A DNA stretch of 64,000 nt from Scleromitrula shiraiana (taxonomy: Eukaryota > Ascomycota > Leotiomycetes > Helotiales > Sclerotiniaceae), in NCBI GenBank assembly GCA_028455995.1, contig JABELC010000007.1:1437501-1501500 (forward strand). Reading direction: 5' to 3'. Positions within the stretch are counted from its first letter, which is position 1. Every line of letters begins with the position of its first letter. The notes under the pieces were generated by a model. That model saw only the letters and a program-made list of their open reading frames with translations, did not search any database and was not told the origin of the DNA. Positions 10,758-22,990 of the stretch are shown here, one piece after another. Both the position numbers and the translations under genes were made by a program.

Positions 10758-11526
10758 TTGATACATGGGTGAATGAGTGGGTAGATACGTCTTTTGGGAT
10801 AATAATAATAATATGTTAGAGTATACGATTGCGGTGTAAGGTAGGAGGCAGGAATTCACCCGAATCTGGGAAAGCGTGGTTGGTTACATTGATATTTTTT
10901 CGTTAACCCTTTTTTCTTCCTTGCAACCTCATGAAATTGTACTCTTTATACTATCATTTTAATTCTCAACTACCACCTGACTAGCTATATGATATTTCAT
11001 CTAACCTATATATCGTTTTAATAAATCTCATCTAATCGTGATCACAATTCTAATTTGATTATATCTACTGTACAATCACCTAGACACTACTCAACACAGC
11101 CCTCAACTTTCAAATACAAGACAACATAAGTTCTAAAAAGCATCATTCTTTCACATACGACCATAGATCAAGGAGAATTGGGCATCCCGTCCGCTCTGCC
11201 ATACACAAGCCTTGAATCGGTGAATTAGTAGTTGGGTGGGTGACCACCAGCGAATCCTCACTGTTGTATGTTTTTGTTCATGCCTTTTTTGAGAGTAAGC
11301 GAAGACTATCTTTTTGTTGATAAATGTCAATCGTATGTGCATAGCGGTACAGAGTAGTGTTCGTAAATAGCTCGACGGTAAGATTTACTTTTGTTGTGTC
11401 TGCGATTGAGGATCTGAAGGTGGAGATGCAAGGAAGAGCGACCGCAGAAACAAGTCGGTTAAAGGTGATCTATCTCCCAGGCAAGTTTCCATCCACTCTG
11501 CGGAATTCAAAAGTAGCATGTGATTG
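10758..11526. other. Intergenic region between the oxidase and the ATPase pseudogene
   Basis: Convergent 3' flanks. A short splice-like pair (GTAACA near 11528, CGCAG near 11495 on the minus strand) could add a further C-terminal exon to the pseudogene, but the frame soon ends. Nothing else is seen. Confidence 0.4.
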
Positions 11527-14500
11527 TTACGCTATTTCGATAGAAGTCGCTTGGTCAATTATTGAACCCTCCTGATCACCTGTCTCCTCAATTGTTCCCT
11601 GGATAAGAGCGTCAATGTCCGCAACTTTCCCAATTCCTGCCTCTTCTAAAAGTTCATCAATGATCGAAGGATAACTGTTTAAGACGTTGCTAATAATCTC
11701 CCTAGATGACTCGGATATCTGGAACCATTCCGTCAAAGCTTTTGAAAGATGTGTTTTATAGGAAATATCCCTGTTCATCTTATCACGGGGAACGAATATT
11801 TCAAATCTATCACTCTGATCTCGTGTATATACGTAGCTGGTACCTGCAGATATTGGTTCTGTGGTTTCGTTGTTGGGATGGCGGAGTGTGTATGTCACGG
11901 ATATATCGTCTGTCACCATGATCGAAGTAGCCAAAAGTTTATTGTACAAAGTTTGATATGTTTGCGGACTTCGATTGGGAACAGCGCATCTATCTATCTG
12001 TTAGTCTGTTGTGCTTATGCAGGCTGCCATTACATACGTACCGTAACAGAGAATAGGCTCTGGCATTGAATTGGATTATCAGATTGGCGTCAATAACTCC
12101 ATCATCTTCACAAGTTGTTTCCTCGGTGTATATTTGCGAAAGAAACTTGCTCTGGAGTCCTAAAGCTTGCAAAAAAGGATCTAACGGGCGGACTTCTTCT
12201 AGGGTAAAGTCCGGGAGTTTAATGTGGTTGGCGAATATACTTGAAAGCTTCTCCCTATCAATTACCGCAAGGTTATCCAGCGAGTTTGTTAAAGAGACAC
12301 GGTTACCCGGTTCCAACTCTCGAACCGGTAAGATGTTGCAAGTTCTCAGATATTCTAAATGGGCTGGTGTTGGTTTCATAGAGTTAATTGCTAGAATGGT
12401 TAATTCGATCTCTGTGATACAATTCTCACGTCCGGTATAACTACGTAAACCTTCCACAAGCGTGTCGATTGATGCTGGGGGTATTTGCAGGTTATTCAAA
12501 AAGAAACCTTGTAGTTTCTTTGGATAGTAATTGGCTATGACATGCTTGTCATGAACTGGTACGGGACTGCTCCAAAGCCATTGTGAGGGTGGAACCCATT
12601 TGGAGAATAAGGGAATATAAACCAATTCATAGATCTCGAAAGATTGCCTTGAACAAAATACTATCAGTAAATTAATCAGCAAGATATAGCGATGTAACTT
12701 GCCGAATATTTATCCAATATTCGAGGCTTATGGTGGCTTTTTCAATAAGTTGGTACAGATTTAGAACTCTGTCGGCAGTATCTTCGGGTGTAGTTATTGA
12801 GAGTGTCAATAGAGCTTCTTGATAGTTACTCCAGTCGGCATTTCCAATGTTTAAAACATCGTGAAAGAGACGTCTTATCTTCCTACTGTCTCTATACTGG
12901 GGGGCAATAGCTAATGGTGTCTCATCGAGAAGATTCTCGGGAACCTTCCAGACACAATCATCGAGTTCAAGCCAGCTAGGGGCTCTAGAGCTCGGCTCAA
13001 ATGAACTGGGATGTAATATGAGACTATCCTCCTTAAACTCTTGCCTATGAAGGGTTAATGATGATCATGTTACTAGGAATGTTCATACTCAAGAGATAGG
13101 CTCGACTTACACCACATCTTCCTTGTTATTTTCACTATAGTGATCGGCAATCATTTCATACAAAAGAAGTATATCTTCCCTGGGTTTATGACCCCAATCT
13201 TTTTGTGGTAGCTTCGTGTGTTGACGTAGACAATCTAAGTAAAAGGTAAGGTCTGATTGAAACTTGACCTGAAATCGCTCGAGGAACCTCCAATCTTCGG
13301 GTAGAGTATCTTGAAACAGACAGTAATGTAGCAACATTCAGAAATGGAAAGCCTCGTATCACTCCCATCTTTTTGACATTTTCCTCCAAGATCGGTGTTG
13401 GGAAGTAGGTGCGTTCCAAGGCGGTATTTGGAGCTTCCCGACATGTAACAACCGCCTCTGATATTTCCTTCTCGATATCAGGGGTAATCTGCACTTTATA
13501 ACTTGCCCAGTGAGTCTTGAGAGTACCAATAATCTTATCAGGCCTATATTGAAGAATATGCCGGAACTCCGTAGTCAACGCTCCTGTTGCAGATTTTAAT
13601 TGAGGAACATCGTTTATCCCCATGGCCACTTTTAACCATCCCAACCAGGACAGCTGGCTCCGCCGAGTAGATTTGGGAAGTAATTTCACATATTCGCTGT
13701 TCAGAAATGCTACTGGACATTCAGGTACCTTCACACTCGTGTATTGCACAGATTTAAATAGTTCGTGCGGGCCAAATTCCCCCTCGCTTGACAAATATAT
13801 GACCTTAAGTTAGGATTTAACCCTACAGCAAAGTCTGTCATAAGCCCAGACATTAGACAATCTCGAAAATTAATCCAGAAGGTTGGTTCCAAAATTCCAA
13901 TATAAATAACTTAGATGACTCTTCGAATCGGGTAAGCTTGGCGCACTTCCAAGACCGCCCGAGTAGGATCCAATCAACCTTTCAATCACGACTTCGGTTC
14001 TGCAGTTACTTACTCCAAGGGCTTTAAATAAATTTCTGCGAGAAGTGTTTCGGCAGCTGGTGGATCAATGGTAGTGATTATGTCTCCAGGTATCGTCGGC
14101 CCTGTTGGTGATGGAAAATATATATCGAAATCGTTTCCCAAAGCACAAACCCAACGTCCATCAACCAATGGTATCAATGGTAGAGCCTCCTTGATTTTAG
14201 CTTTATTGGCACCTTTTGATCGTTTCAAAATTTACAATACAAGAAGAGCAGCACGGCTATGCCATTTCTTGGTGGACACAGAGTCCTTCATCTTCGAACA
14301 AGAACTATCCAAATCTAGTTTGATTCTGTCACAACTTGCCCCATCCTCAATGTCCAGTATATCAAACTCCCGTTTAAGTTTCTTAACGTCCTCTGGATCG
14401 TAATCTAGTGAGAGGTATCTCGCATAATTTCCAGGAAGATCACTGAATAAAGGCCGTCCATTCTCGTCCAAACAAATCGGCGGTAAAATTCACAAGGACT

Positions 14501-15925
14501 TTCCAGGGAGAAGTCGTGGAATACCATGCAGACGGAAAATGGGTTTGTCAAATAGTTGCAAATTAATGGATTGTGCTAACAGCTTCCAGGTGTCGTTTGA
14601 TATTATTTCGCTTTCAACGGGTAAATATTTCACCCACTGGAATTGAAGAGGGGAGTCGTATCGTTCACAAAAGTCCAATATAGCGTCAGCAAAGGCCAAC
14701 GCAATAATAGTTGAAATCCAATCGTTTCACGGCGAATCGAGCATAATTTATTCCCTACTAGCTTGCAGAATAAAATTTGCTTGAACCAGAAACCAAATGC
14801 GTTTGTTACAAAAGGGTCGATGGGGACGAAAGCTAGGCACTTACATTTAACCCTACAGTACTTACGGGGAGAAATGTGAATACATCATGCGAAATAGGCC
14901 GAAGTGACCGATCATCATGGCTCACTGGAAACGCCAGTATGACCTCGTGTTTATTCCTTCCAGGGCACGAGTCGATATCAGTAACATGCGACATTGTGCG
15001 TGTGAATACATAGTGTAATAGTTCAGAGGATGTCTCCTCACTGCCACTAGGTGTTTTTGTGATTTATGTAGTTTTGAGAGTTATTAATTTGGCTGCAATG
15101 TTTTTTGATTTCGTGAACCTAGTAGTAGTCGTGGACTCAGTAGGATTGAAGAATCGATGTGATCTATCAATCGTAATCTCAATGACCTCAATTTTGGACA
15201 AGAACAATAGCAGAGATGCATCAACATGTGTATCGAAGTAGGAGACTAATTCGTAGTAATTATTATACATCGAGTCGTTGTGCATGAGTGTGATTCGCGT
15301 GAGAGAACGCTCATTGTCTGGAATTAAGTCATCTTCCAGAATCGGGGTAATGATACCCAATTCTTCTTTGCTTGAAGTACCGCCGTGATAGTCAAATGAG
15401 AAAGAGAATGAGTTCGATCAGATGTGGACTTTAGATGCTATTTGAAACACGGACTTGAATCCGATTCCTTTGTTGCCAACATATCCACGACTCTTCATTT
15501 TCCAACTCTGCCTAGTACTGCAGATCTGGCGCACATCGTTGGCACTAAACCCATCTTCGTTGAATTTGAAGACAATCTTCTCTTTGGTGGTATCAAAATT
15601 AAGAGTAGGAATTCCATCAGTGCGATTGAATTTGCAGTCCTCTGCATTTTGTATTAACGCAAAAACAAATCGATATTTGCTGGAGTAAATATCTCGCTCA
15701 ATACTAGAAAATATGAGTACATCTTTGTAATTGAGTAATCACAAAAAGCTCACGTTTCTACCTTATGCGCTAGTTCTTTCCGTAATGAAGCAAGAACCTC
15801 CAGAACTTCCGGATTTGTTGTTTCTAGGAGATGAGGCTCGAGATATCCTTTGCTCTTACTTATTTTGAGGACAACGTTGCGTGCCTCTTCAACGCTAAGA
15901 TTCAGTGACGAAGTCGTTATTATGA
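11527..15925 (-). pseudogene. Broken NO VEIN/sacsin-type GHKL ATPase gene
   Basis: Read on the minus strand, this region follows a fungal family of large proteins with an Hsp90/GHKL-type ATPase domain (NO VEIN/sacsin-like). The start reads VEEARNVVLKI then GYLEPHLLE; the ATP-binding N-box ALIQNAED (15637-15660) and G-box GNKGIGFKS (about 15447-15480) are intact. The gene is broken by in-frame stops at 15418-15420, 15064-15066, 14490-14492, 14232-14234, 13870-13872 and 13810-13812, and by frame changes near 14700-14760, 14050-14062 and 13320-13340. No in-frame ATG is seen at the 5' end. Most stops are TGA or TAA where CGA or CAA would fit, i.e. C-to-T changes. The 3' third still splices cleanly: introns 13045-13110, 12648-12702 (GC..AG) and 11990-12041. 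A conserved intron also remains at 15704-15753. Family assignment is from memory of motifs. Confidence 0.7.
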
Positions 15926-16608
15926 AATGGCAATTCTTTCTTCCAGGTTGAAAGGGAATTTATGAAAGAAAGTACATATACATGTCCTTTATATATTCAT
16001 TGGCGGATTTCGGTACAGCCGGACGTTAATAGATCATGCAGGTGCAGCGTTGTATTCTGATTTCACAACATTCTATCAAGATTAAATGACCGGGGAGATC
16101 ACTAGGGATGTGTGAATTCATGAACCAAAGTTACCCGGGTTTATTTTAGATCTTGATTAGAAAAGAATTAAGTAGAAATTGTATTATTTGCCTTGGCTTC
16201 GAATAATTGATGGTTTTATCTGACATCGATAGTTTAAGCTCTTTTATTACTTTAATACCTGTCTGTTTAGATTCATCATCGAAGTATCACGGAAAGTATA
16301 CACATAGCACGTTGATAAATGTTCAAAAGATGCAGCGTTACATTCCAATTTCTTGTGGTTGGACCACCAACAACAAGCGATGTAGAGGTGATGAAAAGCA
16401 TCGGGTTGCATATTGTAAGCCCAGACTAGAGATGTCAAAGTTCTTGAGAATGGCACGATGTAGGGTATATTTCTGATATACCCTCTATTTGAAAAGTCTA
16501 TCAATGATCAATTCATCAATTAGCGGTTTATGGAAACATGTTTATTCCCAGACTATCTAGTTACTATAGACAGCTGTGTGTTTCGCATATCGCCATATCC
16601 TCATACCA
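15926..16608. other. Intergenic region between pseudogene and Hsp70-like gene
   Basis: Lies upstream of the pseudogene and downstream of the Hsp70-like stop, both on the minus strand. Short open frames here (16207-16476, 16247-16504) show no recognisable content. Confidence 0.5.
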
Positions 16609-18879
16609 TCAATGATTGAACTTGATAGCTGCTTTACATACTTCTTTACCGCAAATCAGAACTTTGAAAGTGAGATTATCTCCCTTGTTACCAAACACAA
16701 TTTGGAATTGGTAAACTATCTCATGTACAAGGCGGTCGAGTTGGCTATTATATTTGCTTCTGGTAGATCTTCCGAAATTGAAGTTGGCAGGGAAGGTCCA
16801 TTCGACACGACCAACTATTTCAACTCCTATATCATGTTAGTTGAATTTTTTCCTCACTTAAAGAGACATATTCGTTAATCAACGTACTTGGATCAAAAGA
16901 ATACTCGGGGACATAATCCGATACGCATGCATATAGGGGGCTTTTTAACACGGTTCTTTTACCAGGTGTGTAGTCGCGGCATGCTTCGATGATTCTGAAG
17001 GTATCCTCGGTTATCTTCTCGCCCTGAGATGTCTTCATTAGCCCATATACAATGAACGAGCGGGGTGGAAAGGTAATCCACCATTAGCTGAACTGCATAC
17101 CTTAGAAATAAACCATTCCATTCGATGGTCACACATTTTTTGGTTATTCCACCTCTCGATATAAGAGTACTTTTCTGGATCTATACCTTTTCGAAATGGA
17201 AGTCCCATACAGATGCCATAATGACAGCGCAAGCGCTTCACTCGTGGTGCGATGCTTTCAAGACCACGCAACGCAGCTCCACGCACGACTGCGGATTGGC
17301 TTTGATACATTAGTATCGAAACGAAGTGGGAATATAGGGGTATATAACTCACGGATGCATCGGGCATATCAAAGTGATATTGCCATTTTCCTGACACCAT
17401 TTTGCTAACATTTTATTAAGATACATGGATTCACCAAAACCGCCAACTAGAATGATACGCTGGGGGAGTACGGGCAGATATTAGCAGCCTCCAATGGGTC
17501 TATTCTGTGGGTAAACAAAAACATACATTGATTGTGGCATTTTGTGCCTTCTTTGCTGCATTCACTTGCTGTTTTATCAAGTTTATAATCTCAGCCACTA
17601 CCGGATCGAAAAGGCCTTGCATATCTTCGCTGAGAATTGGTCAGAATGTTGACTATCATTTGGACACAGGACTCTTACTGAGTGAGCACAACAACTCGGT
17701 CGTCCTCATCATAATGCTCGGAATCTGGGACATCAAGGTTTATGGGGCCAACCTCTAGCTCGTCTTGATAATTGTTGGATCCAAAGTCTCTCTTTAACGT
17801 TTCAAAGGAGCTCATGAATCTGCTTCCCGGGCCTTTCTGTCCAAATGGCACATCTTCAAATGCCAATCCGAATCGTTTGGAGAGTAAAGTATGTAAATTC
17901 CGATCAATGTACGTTGATCCACATTTGCCACCTAAATCGAATGTCAGATTCTAGTTCTTACAGATAAGTTGTATGAGATCCTTGGGTAACTTGCCAATGC
18001 CAACGCAAAGTTCATCAAATGTGAGGTATGGATGTACTTGAACAATAGTATATGTCGTGACATCAATAGTCCCACCTCCACAATCGCATATCAGGATATT
18101 TTCTTTAGGCTAGTTTGCGGGTTTCTTAGTCTTTATCCTTAAAGTGAGTGTAGATTGAAGCTTACCTTAATAGGATTCATTGCACCTGCTTTTGCATATT
18201 CTTTTAAGGTCGCAATTGCTGCAGCTTCGGGTTCGGCGATTGTGAAAACATTGTCTCCTGGTCGTTTACCAAATCCTGCATTCTGAGCAGCTTTTAGAGT
18301 AGCATCTTTTGCTTCTTCAGACCAAACGGCAGGTAATGTTACCCAGCATTCCATTGGGGTGTTCTCAAATGTTGCATCTGTCATCTGTTGGCGTAATTTG
18401 GCTGATACGTATGTATATACCTCACGTAGGAAGTCTTCGCAAACTCCCGCCGCATCACGAAAGGGAGGTAATTTTAGCATTCCAGTACCTGCGATACGCG
18501 AAAGTGACGGGTCGTCATGTTCTCTAACAGCGGTATGCTGGTCGAGTAGTAGTTTCGTCCATGAATAGGATACCAACTTAGCGGAAACTTCGAATCCCCA
18601 CTTGTTTTCACCCTTGATTTTGGGATTTTCCTGACCGTAAGCAATTCTTGTGGGTGTTTTCCAAGATGTAAAACTATCCCCAGGCCAAGAAGAGATAACA
18701 TTGATGTCATCTATTCCAGTTTTGTCTGAAGTTACATAACTTACACCTGGAATAACGTTAGAATTTAATAATTATGAGAGTGCAACTTACGCACCTGAGA
18801 ATGTTGTGCCATAATCAATTCCTATAATGATTTTATGGGAACCTGAACTTGCACTCAGAGCGTCTAGAGAAGAGCTCAT
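16609..18879 (-). CDS. Hsp70-family (HSPA12-type) actin-fold ATPase
   Basis: Nine exons on the minus strand: 18795-18879, 18166-18746, 17995-18109, 17679-17931, 17527-17629, 17353-17459, 17101-17299, 16888-17023, 16609-16826. All joints keep frame and give 598 residues, the usual size of this fungal family. Actin/Hsp70 ATPase motifs are present: phosphate-1 GIDYGTTFSG (20-29), phosphate-2 ILICDCGGGTID (227-238) and adenosine motif RIILVGGFGES (380-390). The substrate-binding and lid domains of canonical Hsp70 are replaced by a family-specific C-terminus, as in HSPA12. Intron 17932-17994 uses a GC donor (GCAAGT). Many ascomycetes carry expanded, variable sets of these genes; clients are unknown. 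The gene is divergent from the coiled-coil gene at 19264 and lies beside the pseudogenised ATPase. Confidence 0.85.
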
Positions 18880-19263
18880 GATGGCGATAAAGAAAGATCA
18901 GAGATGGAAAAGTACAGTTGAATTCTTAGAATGCATTAAAGGTTGCTGTAAATTTGAAGTATTCAGTCAAGGAAAGTAGCTGACGAAGCAAAGTAGTTGC
19001 TGTAGGAAAGCAATTTGTTTTGCTAGAAATTGTAAAAGAAACCAAAACAGATTTGTGGAAGCTCTGTAATCAAGTATTCTCAAAAGCGAAATTTTAAAAA
19101 TATTCACTCTCGAAAAAAAAAAGAAATTGTATATATTTTTAAATTACTTGCCTCCAGAAAGCGAGGCATTAATGAAGACGATTACACAGGATAATCCTGA
19201 AGTTAAATTACTAAAAGAACAACATTGAATCACACATCGTTGCCTGCTTCGTATGTAACTGAA
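18880..19263. promoter_or_regulatory. Shared divergent promoter region
   Basis: About 385 bases separate the start codons of the Hsp70-like gene (minus) and the coiled-coil protein gene (plus), so both promoters must lie here. A run of A occurs near 19116-19125. No specific operator is recognisable. Confidence 0.4.
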
Positions 19264-21179
19264 ATGATATCCGAAAATATGATTGAGAGAGAGCCACACT
19301 CTTCAAGACGTTCTGATGAACTATCTATCCTCCACGAACCACTCATCAGGAGAGAAACAATGCTTACGGAAGGTGATGATACAGGCGACAAGGGTGCCGC
19401 TACAGAAGCAGCTTCGGTCAACGACCAGCCCCTCGCTCCTAGAATCGACGACTATAGACGTGAGGATGAAGGACTTCCAATTTCAGTTCGAAACTCTCGT
19501 TTGAACATGCAAAGATATAAATTGCCTATTAAACACAGTGAGTTTCGCGCGTTCTATGTTGATTTCTGCACTGAAATTGTGGCTAATTCCATTCCGATAT
19601 GATAAAAGATTCCCCAACTTTTGCCAGAACAGTGGCTAACCTTTTGGGGTTGTCTGGAACTAAAACGCCGTCCGTAAAGTCAGATCTGAGAGGCCAGTAT
19701 CAACCAGATGGCGAGTCTCAGGTCGTTGCGCGCCATTCTCAACAGCTACCCACAAGTACCCAAAGATCACACGAACGATATGGTGATCGAGGCGGCGCTG
19801 TAATGCAATCCACACATCCACGATATGAGGGGGACTCACGACCGGTACAACAGCCCCATCAACAGATGAAAGCAGGTCGACATACAGAGAGAGCTATTGG
19901 AATGGAGATAAAGCCGAATGATGTCGACGAACTGAATCAACAACTCAGTCAATTACTCGCGAGAAAGGATAAAGAACACAAAGCAAGCGAAAGAAATTAT
20001 CGAAACCACATCCAATCTCTTGTGGGCAAGATCGAGAAGAGGGAGCAAAATATAGACATATTACAAGAAACGATCCGTGAGACCGAATCAGACATGAAGC
20101 GAAAGATAGGCATATTACAAGATCAAATTCGTAAGACCGAATCAGACAAACAAGCAATGGAGGATAAACACAACACTTTTCTTCGAAAGCAACAAGAAGA
20201 ATCATTCAGACAAATGGAGAATTCGCGTTGGATACCTGTTGAAGACAGCAAAGTCATGGGGGACCTTGATAAACTCAAGAGAGAGATGAAGAACTGGTCC
20301 AAGAAAGTGTCAATAAAAGATATAGTCATGGTGAAGTCACTTGGCGAGAGAGAGCATACAGATCTATGGAATGCCTTGGAGCAAGTAGTTTTGTTGGAAA
20401 ATGGTCACCTACCTCGAGGGTTACCTCTGGGGAAAACCCCAATACTACTCCTGAATGCTCTGCTCGCTCATGATATCTATACGACTTTGTTTCGAAACCC
20501 CTTTTTCTTTCTCGAAAATTCGTTTGCAAGTGGACAACTTCCTCCAGCGACCTATCCAGGGTTACATAAAATGCTGGAAGAAATCTACCAATTTGCCACG
20601 TATTGTAAGTATATTCCTATGAGCCGTGCTGAGGGAACCATCCGGCTAACTTCAGCAGCAAACCAGGAAGATGCCCATGTGTGGCGGTCTCAAACCTTGC
20701 GACTCTTGTTCCCTCCAATTGGGACTCAGACATTGGAGGAGAAAGAGCTTCGTGACTGGACTGAGAAATTGATAACGAACGTAGCACATGAACGAGCTGC
20801 AAACTTTCTAGAAAGCGGGGCTAGATACCTTATCGATGATGATGCCATGGCCAAATGGGACGAAAAGCTCAAAGCCATGTACCAAGAAGCAGCAACAACT
20901 TCATACATGCTATGGACAAGAAAAGTAAACCTCAGGTGCTACACTTTGCACGAGATGGGCACTCTATTACTATTCGATCCTGATAGCAAACGAACCATTC
21001 CACATTCTTCGGTTAATTACGATAATCATGCGGATCGGCTTGAAGGCAAGGCTGTCAGCGTTCTTGTGCATCCACTTCTGATTGCACAAGGAACAGACGA
21101 TGCCAAAGATTACGATCAAGAACGTGTGTTTATGCCTGCGGAAGTGTGGCTAGATAGTAGCAAATTCTCTGAAATGTAA
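19264..21179 (+). CDS. Orphan coiled-coil protein with a C-terminal globular region
   Basis: Exons 19264-19537 and 19609-21179 (71-base intron, donor GTGAGT, branch GCTAAT, acceptor AAAAG) encode 614 residues. ATG 19264 is the first in the frame. Residues 1-90 are polar and probably disordered. About 92-210 are basic and Gln/Arg-rich. About 210-310 form a strongly charged coiled coil containing two similar segments (DILQETIRETESD, then GILQDQIRKTESD). The remaining ~300 residues look folded, with aromatic and leucine-rich stretches such as GKTPILLLNALLAHDIY and NPFFFLENSF. No signal peptide or membrane segment is seen. I do not recognise a domain and make no functional call; it could belong to a lineage-restricted family. 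It is divergent from the Hsp70-like gene. Confidence 0.7.
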
Positions 21180-22451
21180 CCGTCATTGCCTTCATTACGT
21201 TCTTTCGTGCCTCCTACCACAGGGGAAACGATAGGAGGTATGGACGGTCTGACGATTAGTTACTTTTTTGAAAGTCAATTGGAATGCCAATGGGTAGATG
21301 GTAGTACCTAGATATGAACCTCAATCGAGAAGATAACATCAGTACCTAGATAAGAACTCCAAATAAGAAGATGACACTAGCACTCAAATATATGAATGCG
21401 TAATTCGCGTGCCCATGAACAAGTAATTGAATGCTGTATATCTGGTCGATATACCATGAGCTTCTAAATCAGCAAACACGCCATGGCAATATAGGTAACT
21501 TTCGGGGTATACGTGAGACGTGGAATCGCAATGTACCGTACCCGAGCTTATAAGACTGATGCCAGGGCCACGGTGATCTTTGGACATTGCTTCAACGCAT
21601 GATGATAGAAGTAAGATCGTAGGTGGGCCATTGAATTTACAATGCAATTGCCGATTTCAACGAACGATGTGTCGTCGAACGAAAATGAGCGACCTGGCGA
21701 AACATTTTGGTGTGAATATTCCGAACCGAGTTCTACCCGAGTGTACAGAGACTAGACCCAGCCTGAACTAGTACAGCCAGAACCACTTCCTCCAGATGTC
21801 CACAAAGGAAACTGCTCATGAAACATATCATGAAAGATCTTGAATGCAATAATAAATAGCACAAAATTATTTACAAGATGATGGCGAACGCAAATGACTT
21901 GGTAGATCAGTTGTGATGCGGGCTCCGCAAACCACCAGTGTGCATCTCAATCCCACACTCATTCTCAAATCGAAAAATGAAAAACATATACACAACACAG
22001 GTTAATATCATCACCATCCACATACCTTCCACTCACTCACTCACTCACTCACTCACACACCAACACATACCATTCCATCAAAAAACACACCCAAGAAGAA
22101 AAAGATGATTGAGCCAACCTAGAAGAAACGATTCCAATCAAAATGAAATAATAAATATAATGCAATATAATATAACGAGTTAACTATATTCCTATATTCC
22201 AAGATATCTTTCCGTCTCTCTTTATTTCCGGATTTCTTCCTGTCTGTCTGTCTGTCTGTATTTCCGTCCGTATTTCATCTTTTTACCTTACTACTAAATC
22301 CCCCCCTTTCCTTCTTTCCATCTCTCCATCTCTCCATCGTTCGTTTGGCATAACTATATTCACGATACCGCCTGCCCCCACCCCCGCCCACACCTCACTC
22401 TCCTCATTCTCAAGGTGCCAAGCTATCGAGTAATCAAGTAAGCAATGATCA

Positions 22452-22529
<78 letters not shown>

Positions 22530-22990
22530 AGCATCCGCCATCATGACATATAAAAGAAAAAAAAAATCAGAAATATGCGGAAATCTTATGTACCAATTTC
22601 CCCCTCCCCTCCCCCTCCTCCCCGCTATGCTCATATCACATAGTGATAAAAGCGGTGCTTATAAAAAGGAATCGAGAAGAATCGAGAAGAAAAGAAAACA
22701 AAAGAAGAGATACTGTATAAATAGGTAGATGGGCAGGTATGCAATAAAAAGATGCGTTAATTTGCATATCCACAGTCACATCAAACAAACAATAAATGAA
22801 CAAGAAAAAGATTGTCTTTTTTTTTAAAAAAAAAGTATGATAAATAAATACACCAGTCAGATATTTAAGAAGCTTGCTCTGAATCCCATTCATTCATTCC
22901 ATTCCATTACGATATGATAATCTTCTGTAGATAAATCAATGCATTTCATGCTTGCTTATGTGAGAGAAAAAAAAGAAGAACATCATTCAA
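21180..22990. other. Convergent 3' flanks with microsatellites
   Basis: No gene found. Contains a CACT tract (22030-22055), a CTGT tract (about 22240-22258), and the large ATC/CAG tract listed separately. Open frames here are translations of repeats or have no recognisable content. Confidence 0.5.
22454..22531. repeat. Trinucleotide microsatellite (ATC)n followed by (CAG)n
   Basis: About 21 uninterrupted copies of the ATC/CAT triplet run to 22518, followed by five CAG units. It lies roughly 460 bases beyond the stop codon of the MAPKK gene and is probably outside coding sequence; the poly-Met and poly-Asp frames it produces have no gene context. Confidence 0.9.

Noticed and set aside
16207..16878. 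Plus-strand open frames beside the Hsp70-like gene
   Set aside because: The second is antisense to its last exon and the first lies in the intergenic spacer; the minus-strand gene explains the coding signal.
22283..22634. Open frames reading poly-Met or poly-Asp
   Set aside because: Pure translations of the ATC microsatellite, without gene context or recognisable flanks.
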